A stretch of DNA of 28,006 bases from Methanocorpusculum sp. MCE (GTDB taxonomy: Archaea; Halobacteriota; Methanomicrobia; Methanomicrobiales; Methanocorpusculaceae): contig NIZU01000097.1 in assembly GCA_003315675.1 (NCBI GenBank), positions 1 to 28,006 on the forward strand. The letters run 5' to 3'. Shown piece by piece: positions 14,585-21,601 of the stretch (position 1 is the first letter of the stretch; each line of letters starts with the position of its first letter). The notes beneath the pieces were generated by a model that was not told the origin of the DNA, searched no databases, and saw nothing but the letters and a program-made list of their open reading frames with translations. The position numbers and the translations under genes were made by a program.

Positions 14585-14668
14585 CGTTTACAGCTAGCCG
14601 CATCAAGGTGCGGTCTGTATATCACAGGAATGTAGCCTAGACGGCTGAACCTGAGGTGAAACCAACAC
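14585..14668 (+). other. Structured 5' leader of rpl15e
   Basis: The predicted leader holds two small hairpins: CCGCA/TGCGG (14598-14602 with 14609-14613) and AGCC/GGCT around 14635-14647. GAGGTGA follows, nine bases before the ATG. Paired elements beside the ribosome-binding site of a ribosomal-protein operon suggest autoregulation, which is inference only. Confidence 0.35.
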
Positions 14669-15253
14669 ATGTCGAAATCAATGTATGGATATGTCCGTGA
14701 CGCGTGGAAGAAGCCCGCAGAGTCCGGTGTAAAGAAGCTCCTCTGGGAGAGAATGCAGACCTGGCGTCGTCAGGGTGCCGTTGTCCGGCTTGAGCGCCCG
14801 ACCCGTATCGACAGAGCACGGGAGCTCGGATATAAAGCAAAGCAGGGCATCATCGTAGTTCGTGCATCCATCCGCCGCGGCGGCCGCAGAAAATCGAGAT
14901 ACATCCGCGGACGCAGAACCAACCGTATGGGAATGCGCAAAGCAACCCCCGGCAAGAACCTGCAGTCAATCGCAGAAGAGCGCGCCGCAACCCGCTACCC
15001 GAACATGGAAGTTTTAAACTCCTACTGGGTCGGTCAGGACGGAAAGAGCAAGTACTACGAGGTCATCCTTGTTGACAGAAACAGCCCGTCTGCTCTCGCC
15101 GACAAGAACCTTGCATGGGTCGCAGATACCCGTGGACGTGTGTTCCGTGGAAAGACTTCCTCCGGAAGAAAGGCACGCGGACTCCACAACCGCGGAACCG
15201 GAACCGAAAAGTGCCGGCCAAGCCTTACCTCCCACAAGAATCTGGGTAAATAA
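14669..15253 (+). CDS. rpl15e: 50S ribosomal protein L15e
   Basis: A 194-aa basic protein of the large subunit found only in archaea and eukaryotes. MYGYVRDAWKKP, RMQTWRRQGAVVRLERPTR, GYKAKQGIIVVR, GRRKSRYIRGRRTNR and the C-terminal GLHNRGTGTEKCRPSL are family signatures. Length is standard. GAGGTGA upstream fixes the start. It heads the superoperon running to pfdB and lies 24 bp before rnp3. Confidence 0.97.
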   Translation: MSKSMYGYVRDAWKKPAESGVKKLLWERMQTWRRQGAVVRLERPTRIDRARELGYKAKQGIIVVRASIRRGGRRKSRYIRGRRTNRMGMRKATPGKNLQSIAEERAATRYPNMEVLNSYWVGQDGKSKYYEVILVDRNSPSALADKNLAWVADTRGRVFRGKTSSGRKARGLHNRGTGTEKCRPSLTSHKNLGK

Positions 15254-15277
15254 CCCGGTTCTCATTTTATTCTCATT

Positions 15278-15922
15278 ATGATAACAGACGCATGCGTGTA
15301 TGCGAATGACTCATCAAACACCACGCTTCGTCGATTTGCTTTGAGCGCCGCTTCCTGCGGTTTTTCCCGTATCATTGCCTGCGATTCCTCAGAGGACATC
15401 TCCGAATATGCCGGTGTTTCGATCCTGAAAGGAAAAATGATCGGCAGAGTGACCGGAAAGGCATTTCTTGATGCCGTCAGAAAAACCCCTGCAGGGACGG
15501 TCGTGTTCGTACAGGCCGGCGAAAACGGGTTCAATCGTACGGCGATCACGACCAAAGGCGTACATCTTCTGACCGGTATCGCCGATCTCCCGAAAGGCGG
15601 ATTCGATCACATCACGGCAAAGATGGCGGCGCAGCAGAACATCGGAGTCGTTCTCGACTTCTCCCGGATCATCGACTCAAAGACTCGGCGGACAGCTCTT
15701 TCCCGGTATGCCGAGATTCTCGCCTTCCACCGGAAGTATCGCTTTCCGCTTGTGCTCGCCAGCGGTGCGTCCGACTGCCTTGGACAAAGAAACATCACGG
15801 AGCTTGCTGCGCTCGCCGATCTCTTTGGAATGACGAAGGGAGAGGCGGACGCAGCACTTTGTGCCGTTGAAGGTATTCTCTATCCGAAAAAGACGGTTGA
15901 GATTGTGGGGGGAGATTCATGA
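15278..15922 (+). CDS. rnp3: Ribonuclease P protein component 3 (Rpp30)
   Basis: A 214-aa TIM-barrel protein subunit of archaeal RNase P, which trims tRNA 5' leaders. It shows the family pattern: ITDACVY at the N-terminus, then DLPKGGFDHITAKMAAQQNIGVVLDFSRII, FPLVLASGASDCLGQRN and DLFGMTKGEADAALCAVEGIL. It forms a pair with Pop5 in the holoenzyme, and the two genes overlap by 4 bp (ATGA), as expected for complex partners. No strong Shine-Dalgarno is seen. Confidence 0.92.
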   Translation: MITDACVYANDSSNTTLRRFALSAASCGFSRIIACDSSEDISEYAGVSILKGKMIGRVTGKAFLDAVRKTPAGTVVFVQAGENGFNRTAITTKGVHLLTGIADLPKGGFDHITAKMAAQQNIGVVLDFSRIIDSKTRRTALSRYAEILAFHRKYRFPLVLASGASDCLGQRNITELAALADLFGMTKGEADAALCAVEGILYPKKTVEIVGGDS

Positions 15923-16362
15923 GCGTTCTTCCGCTGACCCTTCGCGAAAACCGGCGCTATGTCCTGTTTCGGATCATAACCCAGGTCAACCCGATCCAAA
16001 AGGAGGTGTACCGGTCCATGGCGGATTCGGTCTCCGCACTCTTCGGTGATGCCGGCGCGGCAAAAATGCACCCGGCAGTCGTCTGGTCCGAAGGCGAGTA
16101 CGCGATTGCCCGATGCACCCGCGGATATGAACAGTCCCTCATCGCCGCTTTGGCTGTTGTCACGAAAGTCTGCGGCGAACCCGCGGCATTCAGGTCGATC
16201 GCCGTGTCGGGAACGATCCTTTCTTTAAAAAAGAAGGTGATCCCCGAAACCCCCGATGACACCACGTATCCGGGATATTTGTGCGCAGGTAAGAAGGTTA
16301 ATAATCTCTCAAAAGAGAATGGGCATAGATATCTAACTAGAGATGATATAATTAAGGAGTAA
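15919..16362 (+). CDS. rnp2: Ribonuclease P protein component 2 (Pop5)
   Basis: A 147-aa RNase P subunit with the Pop5/Rpp14 fold. LRENRRYVLFRI at the N-terminus and the central AIARCTRGYEQSLIAALAVV are characteristic, and RSIAVSGTILSLKKK follows. Pop5 binds the catalytic domain of RNase P RNA with Rpp30. It is coupled to rnp3 by ATGA and ends 2 bp before psmA. The A/T-rich 3' end (about 16300-16350) may also hold an internal promoter for psmA. Confidence 0.9.
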   Translation: MSVLPLTLRENRRYVLFRIITQVNPIQKEVYRSMADSVSALFGDAGAAKMHPAVVWSEGEYAIARCTRGYEQSLIAALAVVTKVCGEPAAFRSIAVSGTILSLKKKVIPETPDDTTYPGYLCAGKKVNNLSKENGHRYLTRDDIIKE

Positions 16363-16364
16363 CA

Positions 16365-17183
16365 ATGCAGCCACAACAATATCAAATGGGTGGGTATGAT
16401 CGTGCCATCACGATGTTCTCCCCCGATGGACGTCTGTATCAAGTTGAATATGCACGCGAAGCGGTCAAACGGGGAACGACCGCCGTTGGTATCAAATGCA
16501 AGACCGGAGTCGTGCTTCTCGTTGACAAACGGGTCAACTCCCGTCTTCTGGAACCCTCTTCAATCGAGAAGATTTTCCGGATCGACGAACACATCGGCGT
16601 TGCTTCCTCAGGCCTTGTCGGCGATGCCCGGATCCTTGTCGACCGTGCCAGAATCGAGGCTCAGATCAATCGGGTAAGTTACGGCGAACCGGTCGATGTG
16701 GAGACGCTGGCAAAGAAACTCTGCGACCATATGCAGAGCTATACGCTGTTCGGCGGGGCACGGCCCTACGGCACAGCGCTTCTGATCGCCGGTGCCGAGT
16801 CGTCACCAACTGGAACCAAGTATCATCTCTTCGAGACCGATCCCTCGGGAACTCTTCTCGAGTACGCGGCCACCGGAATTGGTATCGGCAGACCCGCGGT
16901 CATCAAACTCTTTGAACAGGAGTCCAAAGAAACCTGCTCGGCGGAAGAAGCGGTCCTGCTTGGTCTCAAAGCCCTGCACACCGCCACCGAAGGCAAGTTC
17001 GACATGAACACCGTCGAGATCGGTATCGCCGGCGAGTATTCTAAAAAGCACTCCTCCAAAAAGGAGAGCGAGACCGCGAACGGAACAAAAATAGCGACCA
17101 TCTCATTCAGAAAACTGAATGCGGATGAAGTAAAGGCAGCTGTTGCCAAATTTACCAAGACGACTCCTGCGAAAAAGGAGTGA
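16365..17183 (+). CDS. psmA: Proteasome subunit alpha
   Basis: A 272-aa outer-ring subunit of the 20S proteasome. YDRAITMFSPDGRLYQVEYA near the N-terminus is the alpha signature, with the YDR gate and the A-helix. RGTTAVGIKCKTGVVLLVDKR, GVASSGLVGDARIL and FGGARPYGTALLIAG follow. The lysine of the Y-x-V-E-Y-A-x-E-A-V block and pore loop bind regulatory ATPases. It is longer than the typical 235-250 aa because of a lysine-rich insertion (YSKKHSSKKE) and an Ala/Lys-rich tail. AAGGAG precedes the ATG. It lies in the usual archaeal place between rnp2 and sbds. Confidence 0.96.
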   Translation: MQPQQYQMGGYDRAITMFSPDGRLYQVEYAREAVKRGTTAVGIKCKTGVVLLVDKRVNSRLLEPSSIEKIFRIDEHIGVASSGLVGDARILVDRARIEAQINRVSYGEPVDVETLAKKLCDHMQSYTLFGGARPYGTALLIAGAESSPTGTKYHLFETDPSGTLLEYAATGIGIGRPAVIKLFEQESKETCSAEEAVLLGLKALHTATEGKFDMNTVEIGIAGEYSKKHSSKKESETANGTKIATISFRKLNADEVKAAVAKFTKTTPAKKE

Positions 17184-17191
17184 GTTAATCT

Positions 17192-17893
17192 ATGATTTCC
17201 CTTGATGATGCTGTAACCGCCCGTCTGGAGACACACGGGCTGAAATTTGAACTGTTGGTTGATCCCGAACTTGCCGACAAAATGAGGCACGGCGAGGATC
17301 TCGACATCGAAGATGTTGTTGCAGCAATGTATGTATACGAGAACGCTTCGCGCGGAGACAAATCTCCCGAAGAGGATCTGCAAAAAGCGTTCAAGACCAC
17401 CGATTTCACCGAGATCGCAAAACATATCATTCTCAAAGGCGAAATCCATCTGACGACCGAGCAGCGTCGTCATTTAATCGAAGAAAAACGCAGACGGGTC
17501 ATCACCTTCATCGCACGAAACGCCGTGAACCCGCAGACCGGTCTTCCGCATCCCGTTATGCGCATCGAGATGGCGCTGGATCAGGTCCGGATAAACTATG
17601 ATCCGTTCAAATCCGTAGATGATCTGGTGAAAGAGGCCGTAAAAGCGCTGCGCCCGATCCTTCCGATCCGGTTCGAGGAACGGCGCATTGCCGCTAAATT
17701 CCCGATGGACTTTGCGGCAAAAGCGTATGCGTCCATCTCCAGCGCGGCGTATGTCACTATGGATAAAAACGAGTGGCAAAGCGACGGGTCCTGGATATGC
17801 GTCGTGACGATCCCTGCCGGCATGCAGGAGGAGTTCTTCAATCTGGCGAACGCTGCGGCGAAAGGAGATGCTCAGCTCAAGATACTTGAGTGA
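17192..17893 (+). CDS. sbds: Ribosome maturation protein SBDS (SDO1 homolog)
   Basis: A 233-aa three-domain protein. The N-terminal FYSH domain includes VVAAMYVYENASRGDKS and EIAKHIILKGEIHLTTEQRR. The middle helical domain has RRVITFIARNAVNPQTGLPHP and IEMALDQVRINYDPFKS, and the C-terminal ferredoxin-like domain ends WICVVTIPAGMQEEF. It acts in release of the anti-association factor aIF6 from the large subunit, with elongation-factor-type GTPases. In many archaea rrp4, rrp41 and rrp42 follow directly; here rpl37ae follows after 59 bp. Confidence 0.95.
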   Translation: MISLDDAVTARLETHGLKFELLVDPELADKMRHGEDLDIEDVVAAMYVYENASRGDKSPEEDLQKAFKTTDFTEIAKHIILKGEIHLTTEQRRHLIEEKRRRVITFIARNAVNPQTGLPHPVMRIEMALDQVRINYDPFKSVDDLVKEAVKALRPILPIRFEERRIAAKFPMDFAAKAYASISSAAYVTMDKNEWQSDGSWICVVTIPAGMQEEFFNLANAAAKGDAQLKILE

Positions 17894-17952
17894 CGCATAC
17901 TATTAAAACAACTAAGAACGAATATTACTAGATATTTCTGGAGGAATAAAAA

Positions 17953-18237
17953 ATGGCATCCAAGAGTAAAAATGTTGCAAAAGGACGCGTCACCGGCAGC
18001 GCCGGACGCTTTGGTCCCAGATACGGCCGTTTCTGCCGTAAGATGGTCAATGAGAGTGAGAAGATCTCCCGCGCGAAGCACCTGTGCCCAATGTGCGATA
18101 CGATCGCTGTAAAGCGTGTTGGTACCGGCATATGGGAGTGCAAAAAATGCGGATACAAATACGCAGGCGGCGCCTACGTTCCGCAGACCCCCGGCCTTAA
18201 GGTCGTTCTTCGTACTATCGAGACTAAAGGAGTATAA
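17953..18237 (+). CDS. rpl37ae: 50S ribosomal protein L37Ae
   Basis: A 94-aa zinc-ribbon ribosomal protein. The N-terminus is basic (GRVTGSAGRFGPRYGRFCRK). The ribbon is C-P-M-C at 45-48 and C-K-K-C further on, followed by GYKYAGGAYVP, a strongly conserved L37Ae motif. TGGAGG lies just before the start. The 59-bp gap upstream contains A/T-rich sequence (actattaaaac, then gaatatta), so a separate promoter here is possible. It is followed 4 bp later by rpoP. Confidence 0.95.
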   Translation: MASKSKNVAKGRVTGSAGRFGPRYGRFCRKMVNESEKISRAKHLCPMCDTIAVKRVGTGIWECKKCGYKYAGGAYVPQTPGLKVVLRTIETKGV

Positions 18238-18241
18238 CCCA

Positions 18242-18373
18242 ATGGTTGCTTATAAGTGCGCCCGCTGTAAACAACTGGTCGAGATCGGTACGAACATCCG
18301 CTGCCCCTACTGCGGTCACCGTATTCTTTTCAAAGCCCGCGGAGCCGGCACGAAAGAACTGAAAGCCAGATGA
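18242..18373 (+). CDS. rpoP: DNA-directed RNA polymerase subunit P (Rpb12-like)
   Basis: A 43-aa zinc-ribbon subunit of archaeal RNA polymerase. It reads MVAYKCARCKQLVEI, then IRCPYCGHRILFKARG; the two CxxC knuckles hold one zinc and the basic tail is typical of RpoP. The gene is often missed because of its size. Its stop overlaps the start of the Brix gene by 4 bp (ATGA). Confidence 0.93.
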   Translation: MVAYKCARCKQLVEIGTNIRCPYCGHRILFKARGAGTKELKAR

Positions 18374-18771
18374 CAATTGTAACTTCATCGCGCAAACCGG
18401 CTCCGGAAGTCCGCAAACTGGCAAAGGAGATCGCCTTTGCTCTGGACTTTCCGTCCGTTCAGCGCGGGAAAGCCGGAGTTCATGATATAGGGGGGGATGA
18501 CCCCCGCGTTATTTTTCTGTCGGGTTCAAAACGGCAAGGTCCCTTCTTTGATCTGATGGTAAACGACTCTCTGGTCTTTTCCATGCTGATAACCAAGGTG
18601 ACCGAATCCGAACGTATCGGCGTCTTTTCCAAAGGGTTTTTCACCCGGGAAAAGGATTTGTTCGATTACCTTTCGCCGCATGTTCCCATCACCTATGATG
18701 AGAACGCCGACGGTCCTATCGTTTTTTGCGGCACCCAGAAAAGGCAGTATATCCTGCAGGTCATGGTATGA
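18370..18771 (+). CDS. Brix-domain ribosome biogenesis protein
   Basis: A 133-aa archaeal Brix/Imp4-like protein. It begins IVTSSRKPAPEVRKLAKEIA, matching the N-terminal sigma70-like motif of the Brix family. It then has FDLMVNDSLVFSMLITKV and ends GTQKRQYILQVMV. Eukaryotic relatives (Imp4, Brx1, Rpf1/2) bind rRNA during subunit assembly, and archaeal versions are short like this one. It is coupled by ATGA to rpoP before and to pcc1 after, the standard order in archaeal superoperons. Confidence 0.85.
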   Translation: MTIVTSSRKPAPEVRKLAKEIAFALDFPSVQRGKAGVHDIGGDDPRVIFLSGSKRQGPFFDLMVNDSLVFSMLITKVTESERIGVFSKGFFTREKDLFDYLSPHVPITYDENADGPIVFCGTQKRQYILQVMV

Positions 18772-18998
18772 ACCACGCAGCATGTTTTGTCTTTGAAACC
18801 CCGTTTGCAACAAAATTGTATGAAGTTCTCGCCCCGGAAACCGTCAGCGATCCCGGGGAAAAATCCAACGTGCGGCTCACCTGCGGCGACTCTTCCGTGA
18901 CTCTTCTTGTGGAAGCGGAGGATGCGGCGTCTCTTCGTGCGTCCCTCAATATGTGGCTGCGGTTGGTTAATGTATCCCACGAAGTATTGGAGTTGTAA
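18768..18998 (+). CDS. KEOPS complex subunit Pcc1
   Basis: A 76-aa protein of the Pcc1 family, the dimerising subunit of KEOPS, which makes N6-threonylcarbamoyladenosine at position 37 of ANN-decoding tRNAs. FVFETPFATKLYEVLAPE is the N-terminal half and EAEDAASLRASLNMWLRLV the conserved C-terminal helix with the family's A-LRA-LN--LRL pattern. It overlaps the Brix stop by 4 bp and ends 3 bp before pfdB. The other KEOPS genes are not in the window. Confidence 0.85.
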   Translation: MNHAACFVFETPFATKLYEVLAPETVSDPGEKSNVRLTCGDSSVTLLVEAEDAASLRASLNMWLRLVNVSHEVLEL

Positions 18999-19001
18999 TA
19001 A

Positions 19002-19379
19002 ATGACAGCACCCCAGCAGGCGGCGGGTATCCCGCCGCAGATCCAGCAGCAGCTTGGAATGTTCCAGCAGATCCAGCAGCAGCTTCAGCAGGTATCGTCC
19101 CAGAAAATGCAGTATGAGATGACGCTCCGTGAAACGAAGCGTGCTCTTGAAGAGATCGAGGCCGCAGCTGATGATTCCGTCATCTATTCGGCCATCGGAT
19201 CCGTTCTGATCCAGAAACCGAAAGCAGCCGTCAAAGCGGAACTCGAAGAAAAGATCGATTCCCTTGAACTCCGCATCGGCTCTCTCGACAAGCAGGAAAA
19301 GGCAATGACCACCAAAGCTTCCCAGCTCCAGAAGCAGATCCAGGAAGCAATCAGCAGCGGCGTTCCGGCTGCCCAGTAA
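19002..19379 (+). CDS. pfdB: Prefoldin subunit beta
   Basis: A 125-aa coiled-coil chaperone subunit. Two long helices (about residues 12-50 and 85-120) flank a beta-hairpin containing DDSVIYSAIGSVLIQKPKAAV, the diagnostic prefoldin-beta motif. The N-terminal helix is glutamine-rich with a repeated QIQQQLG / QIQQQLQQ pattern. Four beta and two alpha subunits form a hexamer that passes unfolded proteins to the thermosome. It is the last gene of the superoperon; a T-run follows immediately. Confidence 0.95.
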   Translation: MTAPQQAAGIPPQIQQQLGMFQQIQQQLQQVSSQKMQYEMTLRETKRALEEIEAAADDSVIYSAIGSVLIQKPKAAVKAELEEKIDSLELRIGSLDKQEKAMTTKASQLQKQIQEAISSGVPAAQ

Positions 19380-19380
19380 C

Positions 19381-19387
19381 TTTTTTT
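19381..19387 (+). terminator. T-run terminator after pfdB
   Basis: Seven T directly follow the pfdB stop region (ending 19379), with no hairpin. This is the form of a typical archaeal oligo-T terminator closing the superoperon before convergent sequence. Confidence 0.5.
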
Positions 19388-19398
19388 ACACATAGGAC

Positions 19399-19563
19399 TT
19401 ACGCGTAATTTACCTTGCAGTTTTTCGTAAGGCGTGTCAGGAAATGCCGCCAACGTCCGCGAATGAGTTTCAGATTATCAGCACTGCCGTACCAGATGTC
19501 AAAAAAGTATGCAGTCGGGATTGAACTGCCGATGCTTTGTCATCTCTTCGATAAACTGGAAGT
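19399..19563 (-). pseudogene. Decayed DDE transposase remnant (IS4/IS701-like)
   Basis: On the minus strand a frame reads DIWYGSADNLKLIRGRWRHF followed by LTRLTKNCKVNYA and a stop. This matches the DSWYSS-NLK-IR-x-W-x-FLTRLK block of IS4/IS701-type DDE transposases around the second catalytic Asp. Upstream coding continues in a different frame (EEMTKHRQFNPDCILF), and the two halves meet at a run of six T (minus strand; 19501-19506), consistent with a one-base homopolymer insertion. The remnant begins at the stop of the GNAT gene and has no start codon or IS ends. Family assignment is by motif. Confidence 0.55.
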
Positions 19564-19566
19564 TCT

Positions 19567-20112
19567 CTATCTCATCACTTTTTCAAAACGAAACATTTCA
19601 TCATCTGCCGATGCTCCTAAATACTCATTGGGATTTTTTGGATCAGGATGCTTTGCGTTGAAGAATTCAACAATGTGAAAACCGCAGCAATTCACATAGA
19701 AGTGTATGTTCCTTTTCTCAAAACACGGCGTACAGGTTTCCCACACTTTCGTTTCCGGGTGCAGCTGCTCTATTGCTTTCCATGCTGCCTGACCGATACC
19801 TTTACTGTGCACAGTCGGAATTAAAAAAAATAATGCCAGTTCATTATGATTTGTTTCTGGATTTATGTGCAGAATTGCTCCGCCGACATTCTTGCCATGA
19901 AGAGTAATGCGGTATATTTCTGTGCCTTTCATATCCATACATTCCTCAATGGTCTGTTTGGATATGATATCTTCACCGTCCTCAAAATGTTCATCTCTTA
20001 CGCCAAATTCTTCCAACGCGCCATAGCGAAACGCTTCCTGATTGTCGAGGATAAACTGATTTCGGTCTGCTTCTTCCATTGGTATAAGTTCAACCCGAAT
20101 TTGTTCTATCAT
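19567..20112 (-). CDS. GNAT-family N-acetyltransferase
   Basis: A 181-aa single-domain acetyltransferase. ELALFFLIPTVHSKGIGQAAWKAIE holds beta4 and the acetyl-CoA pyrophosphate loop (Q/R-x-x-G-x-G type, here HSKGIG). FEKRNIHFYVNCCGFHIVEFF is the usual end motif (N-x-x-x-x-F/Y-Y-x-x-x-G-F). The substrate cannot be told. GGAG lies about 10 bases before the ATG. The gene is visibly richer in A/T than its neighbours and abuts a transposase remnant, so lateral acquisition is plausible. It sits between the convergent superoperon and the cofE-like gene. Confidence 0.85.
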   Translation of the reverse strand: MIEQIRVELIPMEEADRNQFILDNQEAFRYGALEEFGVRDEHFEDGEDIISKQTIEECMDMKGTEIYRITLHGKNVGGAILHINPETNHNELALFFLIPTVHSKGIGQAAWKAIEQLHPETKVWETCTPCFEKRNIHFYVNCCGFHIVEFFNAKHPDPKNPNEYLGASADDEMFRFEKVMR

Positions 20113-20191
20113 AACTTTTCTTTCTCCTGAAAATAGATATCACTATTGATTTTGCCTTTATTTTACAAAATAACGTTCTATACAAAAAAAA

Positions 20192-20953
20192 TTATTTGCC
20201 GAGATTGAGGAAGAGATCCTCTTCGGCCGGTATCGTTTCTATTTTGCAGTTTTCGCATCTGATATACGGGTAGCCGCGGACGAGCACGACTGGGACGCCT
20301 TCGGAGGCCTCTCCCATCAGAAGTTCGGCGGTCGAGGCAAGAGAGTCGGCGATCGCCCGCCTGGTCACCTGCAGTTTGTTTCCGTAAAGATCGGGTTTAC
20401 CGCGCTCGTCCGTGATCGGCAGGATTCCCGAACACCCGATGGCGACCCCCGAGACGCCAAGGCGCATCGAATGGGTCCTTGAATCGATGATGATGACCGC
20501 AGTCTCTTTTCCGGTGCGTTCCCTGATCTCATCACGCAGCCGTTTGGCGCTCGCTTCCGGATCGGCCGGGAGGCGGGTGACCCACCCATCCGGGGCGTTC
20601 GACTCGTCCACGCCGGCGTTCGGAAGGATCAGATCCCATTTTCCGGCAAGGAGATATCCCGGGACGCCGCCGACGATCGTATCGCTTTCCTGGATGACGA
20701 CCTCGGCGAGCCGGGCGTCGAGATGATACTTCTCCGAAAGCCGGTTTGCCTCGGCGGATGGCGTGATGTCGTCGAGCCTGATGTTGCGGCCTTCGGTGGT
20801 GGAGAGGGGCGATTCGGCAAAAAGCAGGATGTCGCCTTCTTCTATCGATTTAACCTCGGTATTACTCAGAGAGCTGATGACCCGGCCGATTATATCGTCG
20901 CCGGATACAAGCAGTCCTGTGGAAATCCCGTATACGGAAAAGAAACCCGACAT
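20192..20953 (-). CDS. CofE-like protein (F420-0:gamma-glutamyl ligase paralog)
   Basis: A protein of about 253 aa related to CofE, which adds L-glutamate to F420-0 using GTP. It keeps the family outline: GISTGLLVSGDDI at the N-terminus, GDILLFAESPLST, NAGVDESNAPDG, then DSRTHSMRLGVSGVAIGCSG, DLYGNKLQVTRRAIADSLAS and MGEASEGVPVV. Compared with the canonical CofE at 22261-22998, the DTCGR-x-x-R-RGQCGNAIG block is altered and the end has CENC instead of the KGHDSLYF stretch. It may therefore use another substrate or acceptor. The start MSGFF fits the family; an in-frame ATG at 20965 is possible. It lies 51 bp after tmk. Confidence 0.78.
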   Translation of the reverse strand: MSGFFSVYGISTGLLVSGDDIIGRVISSLSNTEVKSIEEGDILLFAESPLSTTEGRNIRLDDITPSAEANRLSEKYHLDARLAEVVIQESDTIVGGVPGYLLAGKWDLILPNAGVDESNAPDGWVTRLPADPEASAKRLRDEIRERTGKETAVIIIDSRTHSMRLGVSGVAIGCSGILPITDERGKPDLYGNKLQVTRRAIADSLASTAELLMGEASEGVPVVLVRGYPYIRCENCKIETIPAEEDLFLNLGK

Positions 20954-21004
20954 GTGTGGATACATACGTCTTGCACTCTTATCAGCTTTCGTATGGAAAA
21001 AAGG

Positions 21005-21601
21005 TCACGTTCGGGGAAGTGCCCGAATACTCTTCTCGACGAAGTCAAGAATCGTTTCCGGTTCCTGAACGGCGTCGATCAGAAGGAACCGTTCGGGATC
21101 CTCGGCTACCCGTTCAAGATATTTTTTCTGGACCTCTTCGAGGAATGCCGGGTTCTCGAAGTGTTCCTTTCCCTCTCTGCCTGCAAGCCGGATCATTGCC
21201 GTCTCGGGCGCGATCAAAAGAAGGATTGTCAGGTCGGGACGAACCGACCAGCCTGCATGCACCGCGGTGAGCCATGCTTTCGGATCCGGCACGATTCCTT
21301 CGAGCGAGACCTGCTGGTAGGCAAACCTGCTGTCGGCGTACCGGTCGGAGATGACCAGTTTCTTATTTTCGAGCGCCGGAAGCACGATCTGTGTCAGATG
21401 GGCCGCATGGTCGGCAACAAAAAGCGTCGCCTCCGCGAACGGATCGCGGTTTGCCTTTATCTCACGGCGGACCGCTCCGTTTACCAGCGGACTGCCTGGT
21501 TCTTTGGTGAACACCGGTTCGAGGTCAAGAAGCCTCGTTTTGAGGCCTTCATAGAGCGTGGATTTTCCGGCTCCGTCGATCCCTTCGAGCGTGATCAGCA
21601 A
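21005..21601 (-). CDS. tmk: Thymidylate kinase
   Basis: A 198-aa P-loop kinase that phosphorylates dTMP to dTDP. LEGIDGAGKST (residues 5-15) is the P-loop, FTKEPGSPL the dTMP-binding segment, ISDRYADSRFAYQQVSLEG the DRY/DRF motif, and LAGREGKEHFEN the LID-like region. The start is a TTG, overlapping the HisA/HisF-like gene by 7 bp, so translation is coupled. The glutamates and arginines of the LID resemble type-II enzymes loosely. It belongs to the cofE-hisAF-tmk-cofE-like run. Confidence 0.92.
   Translation of the reverse strand: MLITLEGIDGAGKSTLYEGLKTRLLDLEPVFTKEPGSPLVNGAVRREIKANRDPFAEATLFVADHAAHLTQIVLPALENKKLVISDRYADSRFAYQQVSLEGIVPDPKAWLTAVHAGWSVRPDLTILLLIAPETAMIRLAGREGKEHFENPAFLEEVQKKYLERVAEDPERFLLIDAVQEPETILDFVEKSIRALPRT

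Noticed and set aside
14585..14668. C/D-box guide RNA in the rpl15e leader
   Set aside because: CTGA-like boxes occur, but no upstream RTGATGA C box with suitable spacing was found.
19415..19678. Plus-strand ORF of 87 aa across the transposase remnant
   Set aside because: It is the shadow of the minus-strand transposase remnant and the GNAT 3' end; no ribosome-binding site or family match.
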